A stretch of 64,000 bases of DNA, from the NCBI GenBank assembly GCA_963823215.1, contig CAWGKT010000015.1:124001-188000 (forward strand), written 5' to 3'. Positions 10,152-19,157 of the stretch are shown piece after piece; the stretch's first letter is position 1, and each line of letters starts with the position of its first letter. The notes under the pieces are model-generated. The model was not told where the DNA came from. It was given only the letters and a program-made list of their open reading frames with translations, and made no database searches. The position numbers were made by a program, and so were the translations under genes. This DNA comes from CAIWHR01 sp963823215 (GTDB lineage Bacteria; Pseudomonadota; Gammaproteobacteria; Burkholderiales; Casimicrobiaceae).

Positions 10152-10505
10152 ATGGAATCCACTGGCTACGGCAACTCTCTTTCGAACAATGCCGAAGGCG
10201 TCGTCAACAAGGTCTCTTCCAATGCCCACGTCGCGGTCGACTCCATCGCCCATGCGGCGGACGAGGCAACGCGCAAGGCCAAGCCGAAGATCGACAAGGT
10301 CGCGGCCATGGCGCACCAGGCGGTAGACAAGGCGGCCGATGCTGCCGTGACAACCGCGGAACGATTGGTCGAGCGCGGGGAAAGTCTCAACGCGACTCAG
10401 AAGAGACTGGTGTCGGACACATGCAGCTATGTTTCCGCGCATCCTTGGAAATCGGTCGGTTTCGGGGTGCTCGCCGGGTTTCTGCTGAGCCGAATCCTGC
10501 TCTAG
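10152..10505 (+). CDS. DUF883 (ElaB/YqjD-type) membrane-anchored protein
   Basis: 117 residues, starting at 10152 after AAGGAG. A helical Ala/Lys/Asp-rich body (AADEATRKAKPKIDKVAAMAH) is followed by a C-terminal membrane anchor, VGFGVLAGFLLSRILL. This is the layout of ElaB/YqjD proteins, which tether to the inner membrane and in E. coli associate with ribosomes in stationary phase. It is a clear paralogue of the gene at 14773-15144: both share NKVSSxAHxAVxS, ESLNAxQKxLV and the terminal VLAGFLxSRxxx. Confidence 0.85.
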   Translation: MESTGYGNSLSNNAEGVVNKVSSNAHVAVDSIAHAADEATRKAKPKIDKVAAMAHQAVDKAADAAVTTAERLVERGESLNATQKRLVSDTCSYVSAHPWKSVGFGVLAGFLLSRILL

Positions 10506-10800
10506 TCGCGGATTTCGACGTGGACAACGCGAGCCCAACGCAGATGCCTCCGGGCGCCGTTCCCACCGGGGACGGTGTGTCGCACACTGCGGACGCCCGG
10601 ACAGGCGAGGCCGGACTGCGCGGCGCGTCCTCCGTAGGCGGGATCCGACGCCCAATCGCGAATTCGGCCGATAGTTGCGCCACTCCGAGGGCCTTAATCT
10701 TTGCATCATCTATCGGCGTCGACAACGAAGCCCGCAACGCTGGAAAGCACGCGGCTTCGAATGTGTCGAAAGTTCATTCTCATCCCATACGGAGGCAAGC

Positions 10801-11613
10801 GTGAACAGGATCGCAACTACAGTCATCGGTCTGTCAGGCCTCGTTGCGGCGACCACGGCGGCAGCGCAGGTCACGTTCTACGATCGAGAGGCGTTCCGCG
10901 GCCGTGCGTTCGCCGCATCGGGCCCCATCGACAATTTCGCGAACACCGGATTCAACGATCGGGTGTCGTCGGTCGTCGTCGATCGCGGGCGCTGGGAGGT
11001 GTGCGAGCACGCACACTTCGAAGGACACTGTGTGGTCCTTCGCCGCGGAAGCTACGATTCCCTCGCCTCCATGGGCATGAACAACCACATATCGTCGGTG
11101 CGTCCGCTCACCCGGGTGACGGGTCGCGAATACGAGGTGCCGCCGCCGCTCGCGACGCCGACATACGAGTACCGGCAGCGTCCCGACGAGCGGCTCTATC
11201 AGGCCGACGTGACCTCCGTGCGTGCCGTTGTCGGTGCGCCGGAGCAGCGCTGCTGGGTCGAACGGCAGCAGGTCGTCGAAGATCGATCCGCGGCCAACGT
11301 CCCCGGCGCAATTATCGGCGCCCTGGTCGGCGGCGTGCTGGGACACCAGATCGGTGGCGGACGCGGAAAGGACGTGGCCACGGCGGGTGGTGCGGTTGCC
11401 GGCGCCGCGATCGGGGCCAACGTGGGTCGAGGCGGCTCCGGAGAGGTCTACAGCCAGGACATCCAGCGCTGTACGACCGTCTCGAGCGGTGCCCAACCGG
11501 AGTACTGGGACGTCACCTACCGCTTCGGCGGCCAGGAGCACCGCGTCCAGCTGAGCGCCCCACCGGCGGGGCCGACCATCGCCGTCAACGAGCGGGGCGA
11601 ACCGCGCGGCTAG
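10801..11613 (+). CDS. exported beta/gamma-crystallin-like and glycine-zipper (17 kDa antigen-like) protein
   Basis: GTG start at 10801 with GGAGG upstream. A signal peptide (TVIGLSGLVAATTAAAQ) is followed by two crystallin-type units: VTFYDREAFRGRAF and WEVCEHAHFEGHCVVLRRGSY, which match the FYExxxFxGxxxxL pattern. After a Pro-rich linker comes VPGAIIGALVGGVLGHQIGG and a second Gly/Ala block, the glycine-zipper 2TM module of outer-membrane Rickettsia 17-kDa-like proteins. The protein is probably periplasmic or outer-membrane associated. It belongs with the stress/envelope genes around it. Confidence 0.8.
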   Translation: MNRIATTVIGLSGLVAATTAAAQVTFYDREAFRGRAFAASGPIDNFANTGFNDRVSSVVVDRGRWEVCEHAHFEGHCVVLRRGSYDSLASMGMNNHISSVRPLTRVTGREYEVPPPLATPTYEYRQRPDERLYQADVTSVRAVVGAPEQRCWVERQQVVEDRSAANVPGAIIGALVGGVLGHQIGGGRGKDVATAGGAVAGAAIGANVGRGGSGEVYSQDIQRCTTVSSGAQPEYWDVTYRFGGQEHRVQLSAPPAGPTIAVNERGEPRG

Positions 11614-11636
11614 GCGCTTGAGCGAAAGGTTCTCCT

Positions 11637-11711
11637 ATGAACAACATCATTTATATCGTCGGTGCAGTCGTCATCGTCGTCGCCATCTTGTCGTTCTTCG
11701 GCCTGCGTTGA
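11637..11711 (+). CDS. 24-residue single-pass membrane peptide
   Basis: A short frame, MNNIIYIVGAVVIVVAILSF then a Phe-Gly-Leu-Arg end, is almost entirely one transmembrane helix. It starts 23 bases after the preceding gene, with GAAAGG upstream. Peptides of this type (short hydrophobic core ending FxGLR) recur in betaproteobacterial stress regions. Function unknown. Confidence 0.55.
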   Translation: MNNIIYIVGAVVIVVAILSFFGLR

Positions 11712-12835
11712 GAGTCGACCGTACGTCACCGCGGAACAGGGTCGTCGTTACCTACTCTGAGGGCGCCGCCCGGCAGGAAGGCCATGAGACGTTGACGCGG
11801 CAGGGGATCGCGCAACGCCTGGCCGCCGTGATGGGGTTCGTCTACGAGGGCGAATACAATCCGCTGACCCAATACGCGGGGCGGCCCTATTTCGTTCCGC
11901 ACGACACATTGACGCGCGACGTCGCGTGGCGCATCGGCGTCCGTGGCGAGTCGGATCTCTTCGGGGCGGTGGTGCCCCATCCGTTCGTGGCCACCAAGAC
12001 GATTACGCACCCATTGGTCGACGATGGATCGCACGCCCCCGCGGGGTGGTGCACGGAATTTGCCCGCCGCGTAACGGACGTGGTGCTCGAAGGCTTCAGT
12101 GCATTCTCGAAAGACGACGCCGTGCGGGCGGGTCGCAAGTGTCTCGAGCGCGGCCCCGTACGGGTGAAGCCGGCTACCGGAATTGGCGGCGTTGGTCAAC
12201 TCACCGTCGATAGCGCCTCGAAACTTGCGGAAGCGCTTGACGCGATCGAGCCAAAAACACTGGCTCGATCGGGCGTGGTCATCGAGCAGAATCTTTGGGA
12301 CGTGACTACGTACAGCGTCGGCCAGGTCCGAGTGGCCGGGGTCGTCGCCTCGTACCATGGTGTGCAGCACCTGACAAAGAACAATCGTGGGCTGGAGGTC
12401 TACGGCGGGTCGGGACTTACCGTGGTGCGCGGCGACTTCGACGCGCTTCTCGCCTTGCCGATGTCCGACGAACTGAGGCTCGCAATCGTGCAGGCACGCA
12501 CCTATGATCAGACGGCCAGCGAATGCTTCGAAGGCTTCTTTGCTTCCCGCCGCAATTATGACGTGGCACAAGGGCGTGACGCAGTGGGGCGACGGCGCTC
12601 GGGAGTACTCGAACAATCGTGGCGATCTGGTGGCGCGAGCGGTGCGGAAATCGCCGCGCTCGAGGCCTTTCGGGCCGATCCGTCGTTACCCCGGGTGCGC
12701 GCCATCACGCGCGAGGTCTACGGCAAGGCGCCTGCCGTGCCAGGGGACGCGGCCGTCTATTTTTCCGGATCCGATCCCATCGCCGGCCCGCTCGTCAAAT
12801 ACACGCGGACGAAAACGAATGCCAACGCGGGATGA
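11708..12835 (+). CDS. DUF3182 family protein (ATP-grasp-like)
   Basis: About 375 residues, the usual length of DUF3182. Segments RPYFVPHDTL, GGVVPHPFVATKTITH-like and RVKPATGIGGVGQ, then EQNLWDVTTYSVGQ, match the family as I know it; the KP...GGxG stretch resembles an ATP-grasp nucleotide loop. No ATG lies at the right place. A TTG at 11708 overlapping the previous stop gives the expected length, but no good ribosome site is seen, so the start is uncertain. The 3' end overlaps the hydrolase gene by 17 bases, implying translational coupling. Confidence 0.75.
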   Translation: MRVDRTSPRNRVVVTYSEGAARQEGHETLTRQGIAQRLAAVMGFVYEGEYNPLTQYAGRPYFVPHDTLTRDVAWRIGVRGESDLFGAVVPHPFVATKTITHPLVDDGSHAPAGWCTEFARRVTDVVLEGFSAFSKDDAVRAGRKCLERGPVRVKPATGIGGVGQLTVDSASKLAEALDAIEPKTLARSGVVIEQNLWDVTTYSVGQVRVAGVVASYHGVQHLTKNNRGLEVYGGSGLTVVRGDFDALLALPMSDELRLAIVQARTYDQTASECFEGFFASRRNYDVAQGRDAVGRRRSGVLEQSWRSGGASGAEIAALEAFRADPSLPRVRAITREVYGKAPAVPGDAAVYFSGSDPIAGPLVKYTRTKTNANAG

Positions 12836-13625
12836 ACCGGTGTACATGCGGGTCGAGGACGAGCACATCCTCGGCACCGTAATCTCGCCCGGGTCGCTCC
12901 TTCCCGGGGCGTTGTTCGTGCACGGCTGGGGTGGCGACCAGCGGCAATATCTGGCAAGGGCGCACGACGTCGCGGCGCTCGGGTGTGTGTGCCTGACCTT
13001 CGACTTGCGGGGGCACGCCCAGACGCAATCGCGACACGACGCGATCTCGCGCGACGACAGCATGCGCGACATCCTCGCCGCCTACGACTTCCTCGCGGCC
13101 CGCAGCAATGTGGATTCGGACGCGATCGCCGTCGTGGGAAGCAGCTACGGCGGTTACCTGGCTGCGCTGTTGACGGCATTGCGTCCTGTCAACTGGCTCG
13201 CGCTGCGCGCGCCGGCATTGTACAAGGACTCGGAGTGGGGCGTTCCCAAGTTGCGCCTGAGGACCGAGCAGGGCCTCGAGCAGTATCGGCAGCAGCCGGT
13301 GCGCACGGATGAGAGCAAGGCGCTGCGCGCATGCAGCGCATTCGCCGGCGACGTGCTGATCGTGGAATCGGAGCACGACCGCACGATTCCCCGTCAGTTG
13401 ATTGTCAACTATCGCGAGGCATGCACGAGCGCGCGCTCGTTGACCCACCGAGTGATCGATGGCGCCGATCACGGCCTGTCGAAGGAGACGTGGAAGACCG
13501 CTTACACGGTGTTGCTGGTCAGCTGGTTCAGGGAATTCGTAATCGAGGCACGCGTGAGCGAGCGGGCCGCTGGCATGGCGCCGCCGAGCGAACCGGGACC
13601 GGAGCTGCAGCGGCAGGAAGCCTGA
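12819..13625 (+). CDS. alpha/beta hydrolase
   Basis: 268 residues. FVHGWGGDQRQY provides the oxyanion HG motif, and VVGSSYGGYLAAL carries the nucleophile elbow (GxSxG variant GSSYGG). ESEHDRTIP carries the catalytic Asp, and DGADHGLS the catalytic His. This is a dienelactone hydrolase/acyl-peptidase-like alpha/beta fold. The start overlaps the end of the DUF3182 gene, so the two are probably made together; such pairing is common for DUF3182. The substrate is unknown. Confidence 0.85.
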   Translation: MPTRDEPVYMRVEDEHILGTVISPGSLLPGALFVHGWGGDQRQYLARAHDVAALGCVCLTFDLRGHAQTQSRHDAISRDDSMRDILAAYDFLAARSNVDSDAIAVVGSSYGGYLAALLTALRPVNWLALRAPALYKDSEWGVPKLRLRTEQGLEQYRQQPVRTDESKALRACSAFAGDVLIVESEHDRTIPRQLIVNYREACTSARSLTHRVIDGADHGLSKETWKTAYTVLLVSWFREFVIEARVSERAAGMAPPSEPGPELQRQEA

Positions 13626-13796
13626 CACGGGAATGATCGCCTCCGAAGCGCGTGGCGCCGTCCCTCCTCGTCCCACATTGAAATGAGCGACCACCCGTAT
13701 TCGAGGTGACCGCGGTTTGCTGGCGTTTTGCGAGTGACCCGCGCCGGCATCCAGGCCAGTAACCGCCGGCTCAATGACGAGCGCAGTGCCTTACGG

Positions 13797-13955
13797 TCAC
13801 GTTGGCCGCGTGGTCCCCGCGAGAACCGGCTCGGCAGATCCGATGTTCATCACGAAGTCGCCGACGGGATGGCGGTCTTTCGGTGGCGTGGCGACACAAC
13901 TACCCAGCAGCGCGATCGCCAGGGCGAGCAATGCGAGTTTTCGATTGTCGAGCAT
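13797..13955 (-). CDS. 52-residue lipoprotein
   Basis: The frame starts at 13955 after a strong AGGAG site. It encodes MLDNRKLALLALAIALLG followed by SCVATPP, so Cys sits at a lipobox-like LGSC. The mature part is only about 33 residues (DRHPVGDFVMNIGSADPV). It is too short for most gene finders but has start, Shine-Dalgarno and signal peptide all in place. It is transcribed divergently from the lipoprotein gene at 14287. Confidence 0.6.
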   Translation of the reverse strand: MLDNRKLALLALAIALLGSCVATPPKDRHPVGDFVMNIGSAEPVLAGTTRPT

Positions 13956-14286
13956 CGCAGTCTCCTGTCCGGTTGGGATGCCAACATTGAGCTCTCCTCA
14001 GGATAGTGCTGTCCGCAGGCGGAACTCGGAATCGCATGTAGTCCCCGGCCTCATAGGCATACGCGAGTCGCGGCGAGCGTGCCGCCGAGGCGTGCGAGCG
14101 CTCTATCCCGGCAATTGCGCTCGGCGAGTGCGGTGCCCAATCGCTGTGTGGGTTGCCGAACGATAGTTTTCCGCAGCTCGAGGTACGCTGCGTGCATGGC
14201 CCGCTACGCTTCCCGCCGTCGAGGAGCCTGCGGTCGTCGTACTCAACACGGGGATGCGTGACGCGTGATCCTCGCCAACGTGGAGC
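13956..14286. other. divergent intergenic region between two lipoprotein genes
   Basis: 331 bases with only overlapping short frames lacking ribosome sites. It must carry both divergent promoters. I see no clear palindrome or strong sigma70 hexamer pair. Confidence 0.5.
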
Positions 14287-14637
14287 ATGAGCATGAACCC
14301 AAAGACAGCTGCAGCGCTTGCCCTCGTCACCACCGGCTTCCTTTTTGGCTGCGACAAGCCTCCTCTCGAAAACGAGGCCAAGTCCGCGCCACCGGTCGCT
14401 GCGCCGCCTGGGCCGACAGCGAACGTGACGGTGCCCCAGGGCGATCCGTCGCTGCCGCCGGCGGAGGCGGCTCTGCGGAGGATGCCGAAGTCCGCCACCG
14501 ACACAAACCCGGACACCGAGCTCACGCCCGCCGAACGCGACAAGGCGATGCCTCTGCCGGGTCAAGCCAACGATCATTCGAATCCAGAGTTTGCCAAGCG
14601 CGGCGACGACGCGTCGCCCGCGAAATCCGCAAAATGA
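14287..14637 (+). CDS. small Pro-rich lipoprotein
   Basis: 116 residues with a lipobox (TTGFLFGC) at about residues 16-23. The mature part is low-complexity and Pro/Ala-rich (APPVAAPPGPTANV) and ends with charged segments such as LTPAERDKAMPLPGQ and NDHSNPEFAKRG. Probably anchored to the outer membrane. Function unknown. A second ATG two codons in is also a possible start. Confidence 0.65.
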   Translation: MSMNPKTAAALALVTTGFLFGCDKPPLENEAKSAPPVAAPPGPTANVTVPQGDPSLPPAEAALRRMPKSATDTNPDTELTPAERDKAMPLPGQANDHSNPEFAKRGDDASPAKSAK

Positions 14638-14772
14638 TCGGACGGCTCGATCGCCTGGAACGGACGCTGTCGGTGGGTATCGCTGCAGCCATCTTCGACT
14701 CCGGAAGGGCTGCGTTGACGGCGGACCGCGGCAATGGCGGCGTCTCGGCGCAGGCGCGCCGTTTGCGCCTCG

Positions 14773-15144
14773 TTAGGACCGAATCAACCGACTGATCAGG
14801 AAGCCCGCCAACACCGCCATCCCTACCGACATCAATGGATTCGCGGAAATGTACGCGGCCGTGTCGTCGACCAGCTTTTTCTGCGCGGCGTTCAGGCTCT
14901 CGCCTTTCTCGCCGAGCCAGTCGGCGGCGGGCACGGCGGTTGCTGCCGCCTTGTCCACCACGCCGTGCGCCCTTGCCGCGACCTGATCGATCATTGGTCT
15001 TGCCTTGCGAACCGCGCCGTCAGCTGCTTCCGCGAGCGAGTTGACGGCAGCGTGGGCGCCCGACGAGACCTTGTTCAACGTGTCGCCGGTGCCCGTCGGC
15101 ATGCCGGAACTCAAGGAAGTGTTACCCAATGCGGTATGTTCCAT
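14773..15144 (-). CDS. DUF883 (ElaB/YqjD-type) membrane-anchored protein, paralogue 2
   Basis: Start at 15144 (MEHTALGN), preceded by GGAGATACAA. A helical body with NKVSSGAHAAVNSLAEAADG is followed by ESLNAAQKKLVDD and a C-terminal anchor, SVGMAVLAGFLISRLIRS. It is closely similar in sequence and length to the gene at 10152, indicating a duplication within 5 kb. The family is predicted to bind ribosomes at the inner membrane under stress. Confidence 0.85.
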   Translation of the reverse strand: MEHTALGNTSLSSGMPTGTGDTLNKVSSGAHAAVNSLAEAADGAVRKARPMIDQVAARAHGVVDKAAATAVPAADWLGEKGESLNAAQKKLVDDTAAYISANPLMSVGMAVLAGFLISRLIRS

Positions 15145-15407
15145 TTGTATCTCCAGTTTGATTGCGCTCTTGCCGGCAACGGCTTCGATGTCGCCATCGA
15201 GGGATCGAATCACCCCGCGCTGACGTTTCCCGCCCGTTCACACCAATAGGACGAGGCGGTCGGAAAAGTATCGTCCCCGAAAGAGGCGATCGTCTGTGCG
15301 CTGGCTTACGAAGGCGCATCCATGCCGTCGCCGAAGGCAAGCAGGATGGCGACCGCTAGTCTAGGCAAGCCGGATGCGGCTGGTAACGAGGACGAAGATA
15401 CTGGTCA

Positions 15408-15596
15408 TCATTGCCAGGCTTCCCGCAATTCGGACGGCGCCAGATTGCCGCCTTCGCCTTCCCACTGGTGCAGCTCGGACTTGCGCAGTTCGATCTCCTG
15501 CTGGCGCCGCTTGCGCAAACGCGAGGCGCACGCCTTGCCGATCGCCGCGCCTCCGACGAGTGCAAGCAGCGCCACGTAACCTTTTCGCATATTCAT
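15408..15596 (-). CDS. small membrane protein, 62 residues
   Basis: The start at 15596 is favoured over 15599 because GAGG then lies five bases upstream. One N-terminal TM segment (GYVALLALVGGAAIGKA) is followed by a basic/coiled stretch (RLRKRRQQEIELRKSELHQW). No known domain recognised. Confidence 0.55.
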   Translation of the reverse strand: MNMRKGYVALLALVGGAAIGKACASRLRKRRQQEIELRKSELHQWEGEGGNLAPSELREAWQ

Positions 15597-15831
15597 CATG
15601 TCCTCGCGCGAAAGTGAAATGCTTCGCTCAACGTTCAACGTGACGCCACTGCGCAGGATGTGAACAATCCAACGCAAAGGTCGGCTCGCCGAGTGAGATA
15701 ATGCGAAAGACGTTGGCCGTTGGGTATAGGGATAGCCCGCATCGTCACGTAGGACAACGCGACATCCGGACGGCAGACCGCCTCGTGCATGGCGGCTCCT
15801 CGGCAATGACTAGGGTCGGCCGCTGTTGTCA

Positions 15832-16410
15832 TCAACGGGAGTAGCGGGGTTTCCAGACGGTCGCGTCGGGGAGAATGCGCAGCACGCCGTCCGCGGGAAC
15901 CTGGGCCAGCGCGAGGATTATCGCCAGCAGATCCTGGCCGGAAACGAGTGCGTTGAGAAGCAACAGCATCGCGGCCTCGCGGGGCGCATACCCGAGCGCC
16001 GCGACGACGACGGACGGCACGATTGAGAATGCGACCAACGGCATGCTCATCATCCACACGTACCGGTTTCGGGACAGCTCACCGCTGTAACGCGCGCACA
16101 ACACCAGCCGGGATGGCCGGAACGTGATGACAGCCGCCGCACGCGGTGATTGCGGAAAGGCCGCGATATGGGCCAACTCGTGGAGCGGGGCCAGCGCAAT
16201 GCAGGCACCGGCGAACGTCGGGTAATCGATCGCGAGAAGGTCTGGTGGGGTGGCGCTCGCCCAAAGCAGCAGAACGACCATCCCCAGCGCAAGCGAGAGC
16301 TGGAACGCGAACAGCTGCGACAAATCGCGGTCGGGCTCGCATACCCGTCTCCAGGACGCGTTAAAGAAATCCCGCCGCTCGCCGTGGATCGCGCCTTGGT
16401 GGAGCTGCAT
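15832..16410 (-). CDS. DUF3267 family putative membrane zinc metalloprotease
   Basis: 192 residues with four hydrophobic segments. The HELAH zinc-ligand motif lies in ALAPLHELAHIAAFP, and a second hydrophobic region holds MMSMPLVAFSIVPSVVVAALGY. This is the DUF3267 layout: small intramembrane metalloprotease-like proteins with HExxH in a TM helix. The substrate is unknown. Ribosome site is weak. Confidence 0.75.
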   Translation of the reverse strand: MQLHQGAIHGERRDFFNASWRRVCEPDRDLSQLFAFQLSLALGMVVLLLWASATPPDLLAIDYPTFAGACIALAPLHELAHIAAFPQSPRAAAVITFRPSRLVLCARYSGELSRNRYVWMMSMPLVAFSIVPSVVVAALGYAPREAAMLLLLNALVSGQDLLAIILALAQVPADGVLRILPDATVWKPRYSR

Positions 16411-16704
16411 CGCCTGGCTTCAGTGGTGAAGGGTGACCATGGTGGCTGCCCACGCACCTTTGCTTGTTCCGTACGGCGGCTCCCGGCAGATGGAACGCCC
16501 CAGCATCCCCCGAGAAGTCCAATTGCGTTGCCTATGCCAATAGCGCACCCGGACGTTGACTGTCGGTCCCGTTCGTTTTTGATGGCTCTCGCTTATGTCA
16601 TAACGGCAGATGTCACCCAGTCGCCTTCGCCGCCACAAAGGGCGTGTCCGGTGGCGGGAACTCACCACTTGGGAACTCGCGGCCTGACACATCGCATCCT
16701 CTCG

Positions 16705-16896
16705 CTATACCGTACTGCCCGCCTTTTTGCGGCTGATGCCGGCCTTGCGCATGGATATCGCGACGGCCTGCTTGATGGCCTTCTTGCGCGACGCGGGATG
16801 ACTCGCTCCGATCTTTCCGTCCTGATCGTATTCGTGAACGAGCGTCTTGATGTTCGAGCTCACAATCTTCTGGCTTCGTCCTCTGCGCAAGGGCAT
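16705..16896 (-). CDS. small basic protein, DUF6496-like
   Basis: 63 residues, very basic: MPLRRGRSQKIVSSNIKTLV, then GKIGASHPASRKKAIKQAVAIS and a RKAGISRKK tail. It resembles the small DUF6496-type proteins (N-terminal PLRRGRS, then KKAxxQAVAIAL). Possibly nucleic-acid associated; unproven. Confidence 0.6.
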   Translation of the reverse strand: MPLRRGRSQKIVSSNIKTLVHEYDQDGKIGASHPASRKKAIKQAVAISMRKAGISRKKAGSTV

Positions 16897-16959
16897 GTTC
16901 GATCTCCTGATCGGTTCCGGGCGCGTGATACCAGGGATCGGGTACCCTGCCCGGACGCG

Positions 16960-17142
16960 TCACGCGACGTTGTCTTGGGTCCGCACCGGTCGTCGCAACG
17001 GCGAAGCATTCTTCGCCCGCTCCACCACTACCGCCATTCCGGCGTTCTCGCGCTGGATTCGCCGGATGCGGGCGAACGTCTTGGCGATGTCCGTATTGAC
17101 GCTCGACGTGTACCTGAACGACGGATCCAGAATCGAATTCAC
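16960..17142 (-). CDS. hypothetical 60-residue protein
   Basis: GTG start at 17142 with a textbook AAGGAGG six bases upstream. It encodes VNSILDPSFRYTSSVNTDIA, then KTFARIRRIQRENAG and a basic tail. No family recognised. The good ribosome site is the main support. A partial palindrome lies about 83 bases upstream (17225-17240). Confidence 0.55.
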   Translation of the reverse strand: MNSILDPSFRYTSSVNTDIAKTFARIRRIQRENAGMAVVVERAKNASPLRRPVRTQDNVA

Positions 17143-17224
17143 GGCAGCCTCCTTTGCGCGACCGGGTAACGACAAATGTCACGCATTGCGCGCACGGCGT
17201 AAGTCGGCCCGCTCCGAAACGGAT

Positions 17225-17240
17225 GTAGGAACTCACCGAC
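17225..17240. promoter_or_regulatory. weak match to the shared 16-bp palindrome
   Basis: GTAGGAACTCACCGAC matches 12 of 16 positions of GTAGGACTTGTCCGAC found at 40603. It lies 83 bases upstream of the leftward gene starting at 17142. Tentative. Confidence 0.25.
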
Positions 17241-17419
17241 ATCGACGCTGCCGTCGATTCACCTCATTGCCGAACGCTGCGGTGGTTCGGAAGCGCACCC
17301 ACGGCGCGTGGCACGAGGAATGGACATGCAAATCGCGCGCCGCGGATGCGGCGACGCTGCGCTTCGTCAATGCCAGGATGGCGGCCGTGGAGACTCAGCG
17401 GCCCAACGTGCTGGTTGCC

Positions 17420-17752
17420 TCAGCGGCGCTGACTTAGCAATAGCGTCGCAATGACGCCAAGCGCGATGCCGCCGGCGACTATTGGCCAAGGATTCCCATG
17501 GACAAACTCGTTGGCCCGGCGGGCGTATTTCGTTCCCTGGCGGGCGCCTTGCCGCGCGATACGGGTCGCGGAGGTCTGGTAGCTGGCGAGCTTGTCGCTG
17601 ACGTCTTCCAGAGTATCCCGCAAGGCCGACTTCGTGGCGACCGGCTTGTTGAGCACTTCTCCGAGCATCGCACGACCTTCGTCGACCCACTCGCCAAGGG
17701 CAGTGGTTATCTCGTCGGCATTGCGGGTTGCCGCCTTGTTGAACAGTCTCAT
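17420..17752 (-). CDS. DUF883 (ElaB/YqjD-type) membrane-anchored protein, paralogue 3
   Basis: Start at 17752 (MRLFNKAATRN) with CAGGAG upstream. 110 residues: a charged helical body (DEITTALGEWVDEGRAMLG, then KSALRDTLEDVSDKLASYQ), followed by GNPWPIVAGGIALGVIATLLLSQRR as C-terminal anchor. It is more diverged than the 10152/14773 pair, and closer to the classical DUF883 sequence with an HxNPWxxVxxG anchor entry. Confidence 0.85.
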   Translation of the reverse strand: MRLFNKAATRNADEITTALGEWVDEGRAMLGEVLNKPVATKSALRDTLEDVSDKLASYQTSATRIARQGARQGTKYARRANEFVHGNPWPIVAGGIALGVIATLLLSQRR

Positions 17753-18044
17753 CGTTACGCTCCTGTTGTTGACATGCTTATTCAACGATAACGGTCCGCG
17801 CGCCCCTGCAATGTCGGGGAGGCACCGATTGGCGCGTGGGACGTGGCCGACGGGCGATGCGCCGTCGGCGACAGCTCCCCGGCGCGAGAACCATGCCATC
17901 GCCGACCGTAACACCGGCCATTGTAGAAGACGCCCTTCGCAAGCAGGATCAGCCAGCGCTCGAACCTCGTGGGCGCGCGACGTTCCCAACCCTGCTCCCG
18001 CTGATTAGTGCGTGCGGTAAATGCAGAGCCCGGCGGACGTTTCG

Positions 18045-18480
18045 TCAGCAAAGCGCGCGAGATCGCGACGGCCGGGAGACTTCTTCCAGCACCTCTCCGC
18101 ATTGCTCGCGCCGCAGGTGCAACGCGATGTCGCCCAGCGAGACGATGCCCACAGGTGCGTCGGCACCGTCAATGAATCAGGAGGCGGCGCACCTGTTTCA
18201 GCTTCATCAGGTCGCATGCGTCCATTACATCGCTGCCGGATGTGCAGGAAAGCACGTCCGTGGTCATCACCTCCTGGACTTGGGTCTGCTCCGGATCCAG
18301 TCCCTTGGCGACGGCGCGTATCGTGATATCGCGGTCCGAGACGATGCCGACGATCTTTCGACCGCGCGCCACCGGCAGCAATCCGATCTCGAGGGCGCGC
18401 ATCTTTCTTGCCGCATCGGCCAGCGACGAATCCGGCGCGACAGTCTCGACCGGACTGGTCATGATTTGCTTGATCTGCAT
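18045..18480 (-). CDS. CBS-domain protein (one frameshift)
   Basis: MQIKQIMTSPVETVAPDSSL opens a tandem CBS pair: GLLPVARGRKIVGIVSDRDI is the first unit, and VQEVMTTDVLSCTSGSDVMD begins the second. As sequenced, the frame stops at RRLLIH (18169). Dropping one T at about 18183 restores DGADAPVGIVSLGDIALHL and a stop at 18045, which completes the second CBS. CBS pairs bind adenine nucleotides and act as energy or stress sensors. The expected length of about 144 residues fits. Confidence 0.8.
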
Positions 18481-18904
18481 AGTTCAATTCCCGGTGTTGG
18501 CGGGCCGCGTCGGTCCGCCGAGGACAGGGCCGAGGCGCAATGGTGTGGGCCCACCGCTGAACGATCCGCCGGCGCGGCAAAAACGTCTGTGCGGTGACGA
18601 ACGCGGGCTACCCGCGGCGCGTTCGACGTGGCGCCGAGCCCCACGAGCGCCTCCGATGCGACGCCCGGGACCGAAGTCCCGCGCTCGGAGCACGACAGGG
18701 CGACGCCGTTGCCATGACCGGCCATCGGGGTCCTAATAACTTACCCGCAAACAATGTGTTCCGATCGGAAATTGACCTGATGGATGATGTTCGATCAAGT
18801 TGATGCGCCTTCGATGCAAGGTGCGAAATCGACACTCAGCCGCTACTGGGTGCAGCGACGCGCGAAACCAACCAAGGTGATCGAAGGACACGGAGGTCAA
18901 GGAC
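18481..18904. other. intergenic stretch, no supported gene
   Basis: About 420 bases between the CBS gene and the ABC-protein fragment. Frames present are short, lack ribosome sites and have no recognisable content. The last 20 bases contain the GGAGG-type site of the fragment at 18905. Confidence 0.4.
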
Positions 18905-19155
18905 ATGAAGGCGCGAACCTTTGCACGTTCATCGTCCATGTCGCGTTGCCGGTGCCAGCCCGGTCGCAGCCTTCGCGGCGCAAGGCGCGCATTGGCTTCC
19001 TAGCCGAACCGCCCGCCGACCAGGTCATGCTGCGCACCGTCATCGAGCCGTTTCGCCAGGGCCTGCGCGAGCTTGGCTATGTCGAGGGCGAGAACGTCAG
19101 CATCGCGTTTCGGTGGGCGGAAGGCAGGCACGAGCGGCTGACGGGGCTGGTGCGC
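18905..19155 (+). pseudogene. 5' fragment of an ABC-transporter substrate-binding protein
   Basis: MKARTFARSS starts after an SD-like GGAGGTCAAGG. A signal-like segment (ASPVAAFAAQ, in a shifted frame) leads to KARIGFLAEPPADQVM, GLRELGYVEGENVSIAFRW and AEGRHERLTGL, the N-terminus of the ABC_sub_bind (COG2984) family. The similarity ends abruptly at about 19150, where the sequence becomes transposase-like. Only about 80 of some 320 residues remain, so the gene is dead. Confidence 0.7.
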
Positions 19156-19157
19156 CA

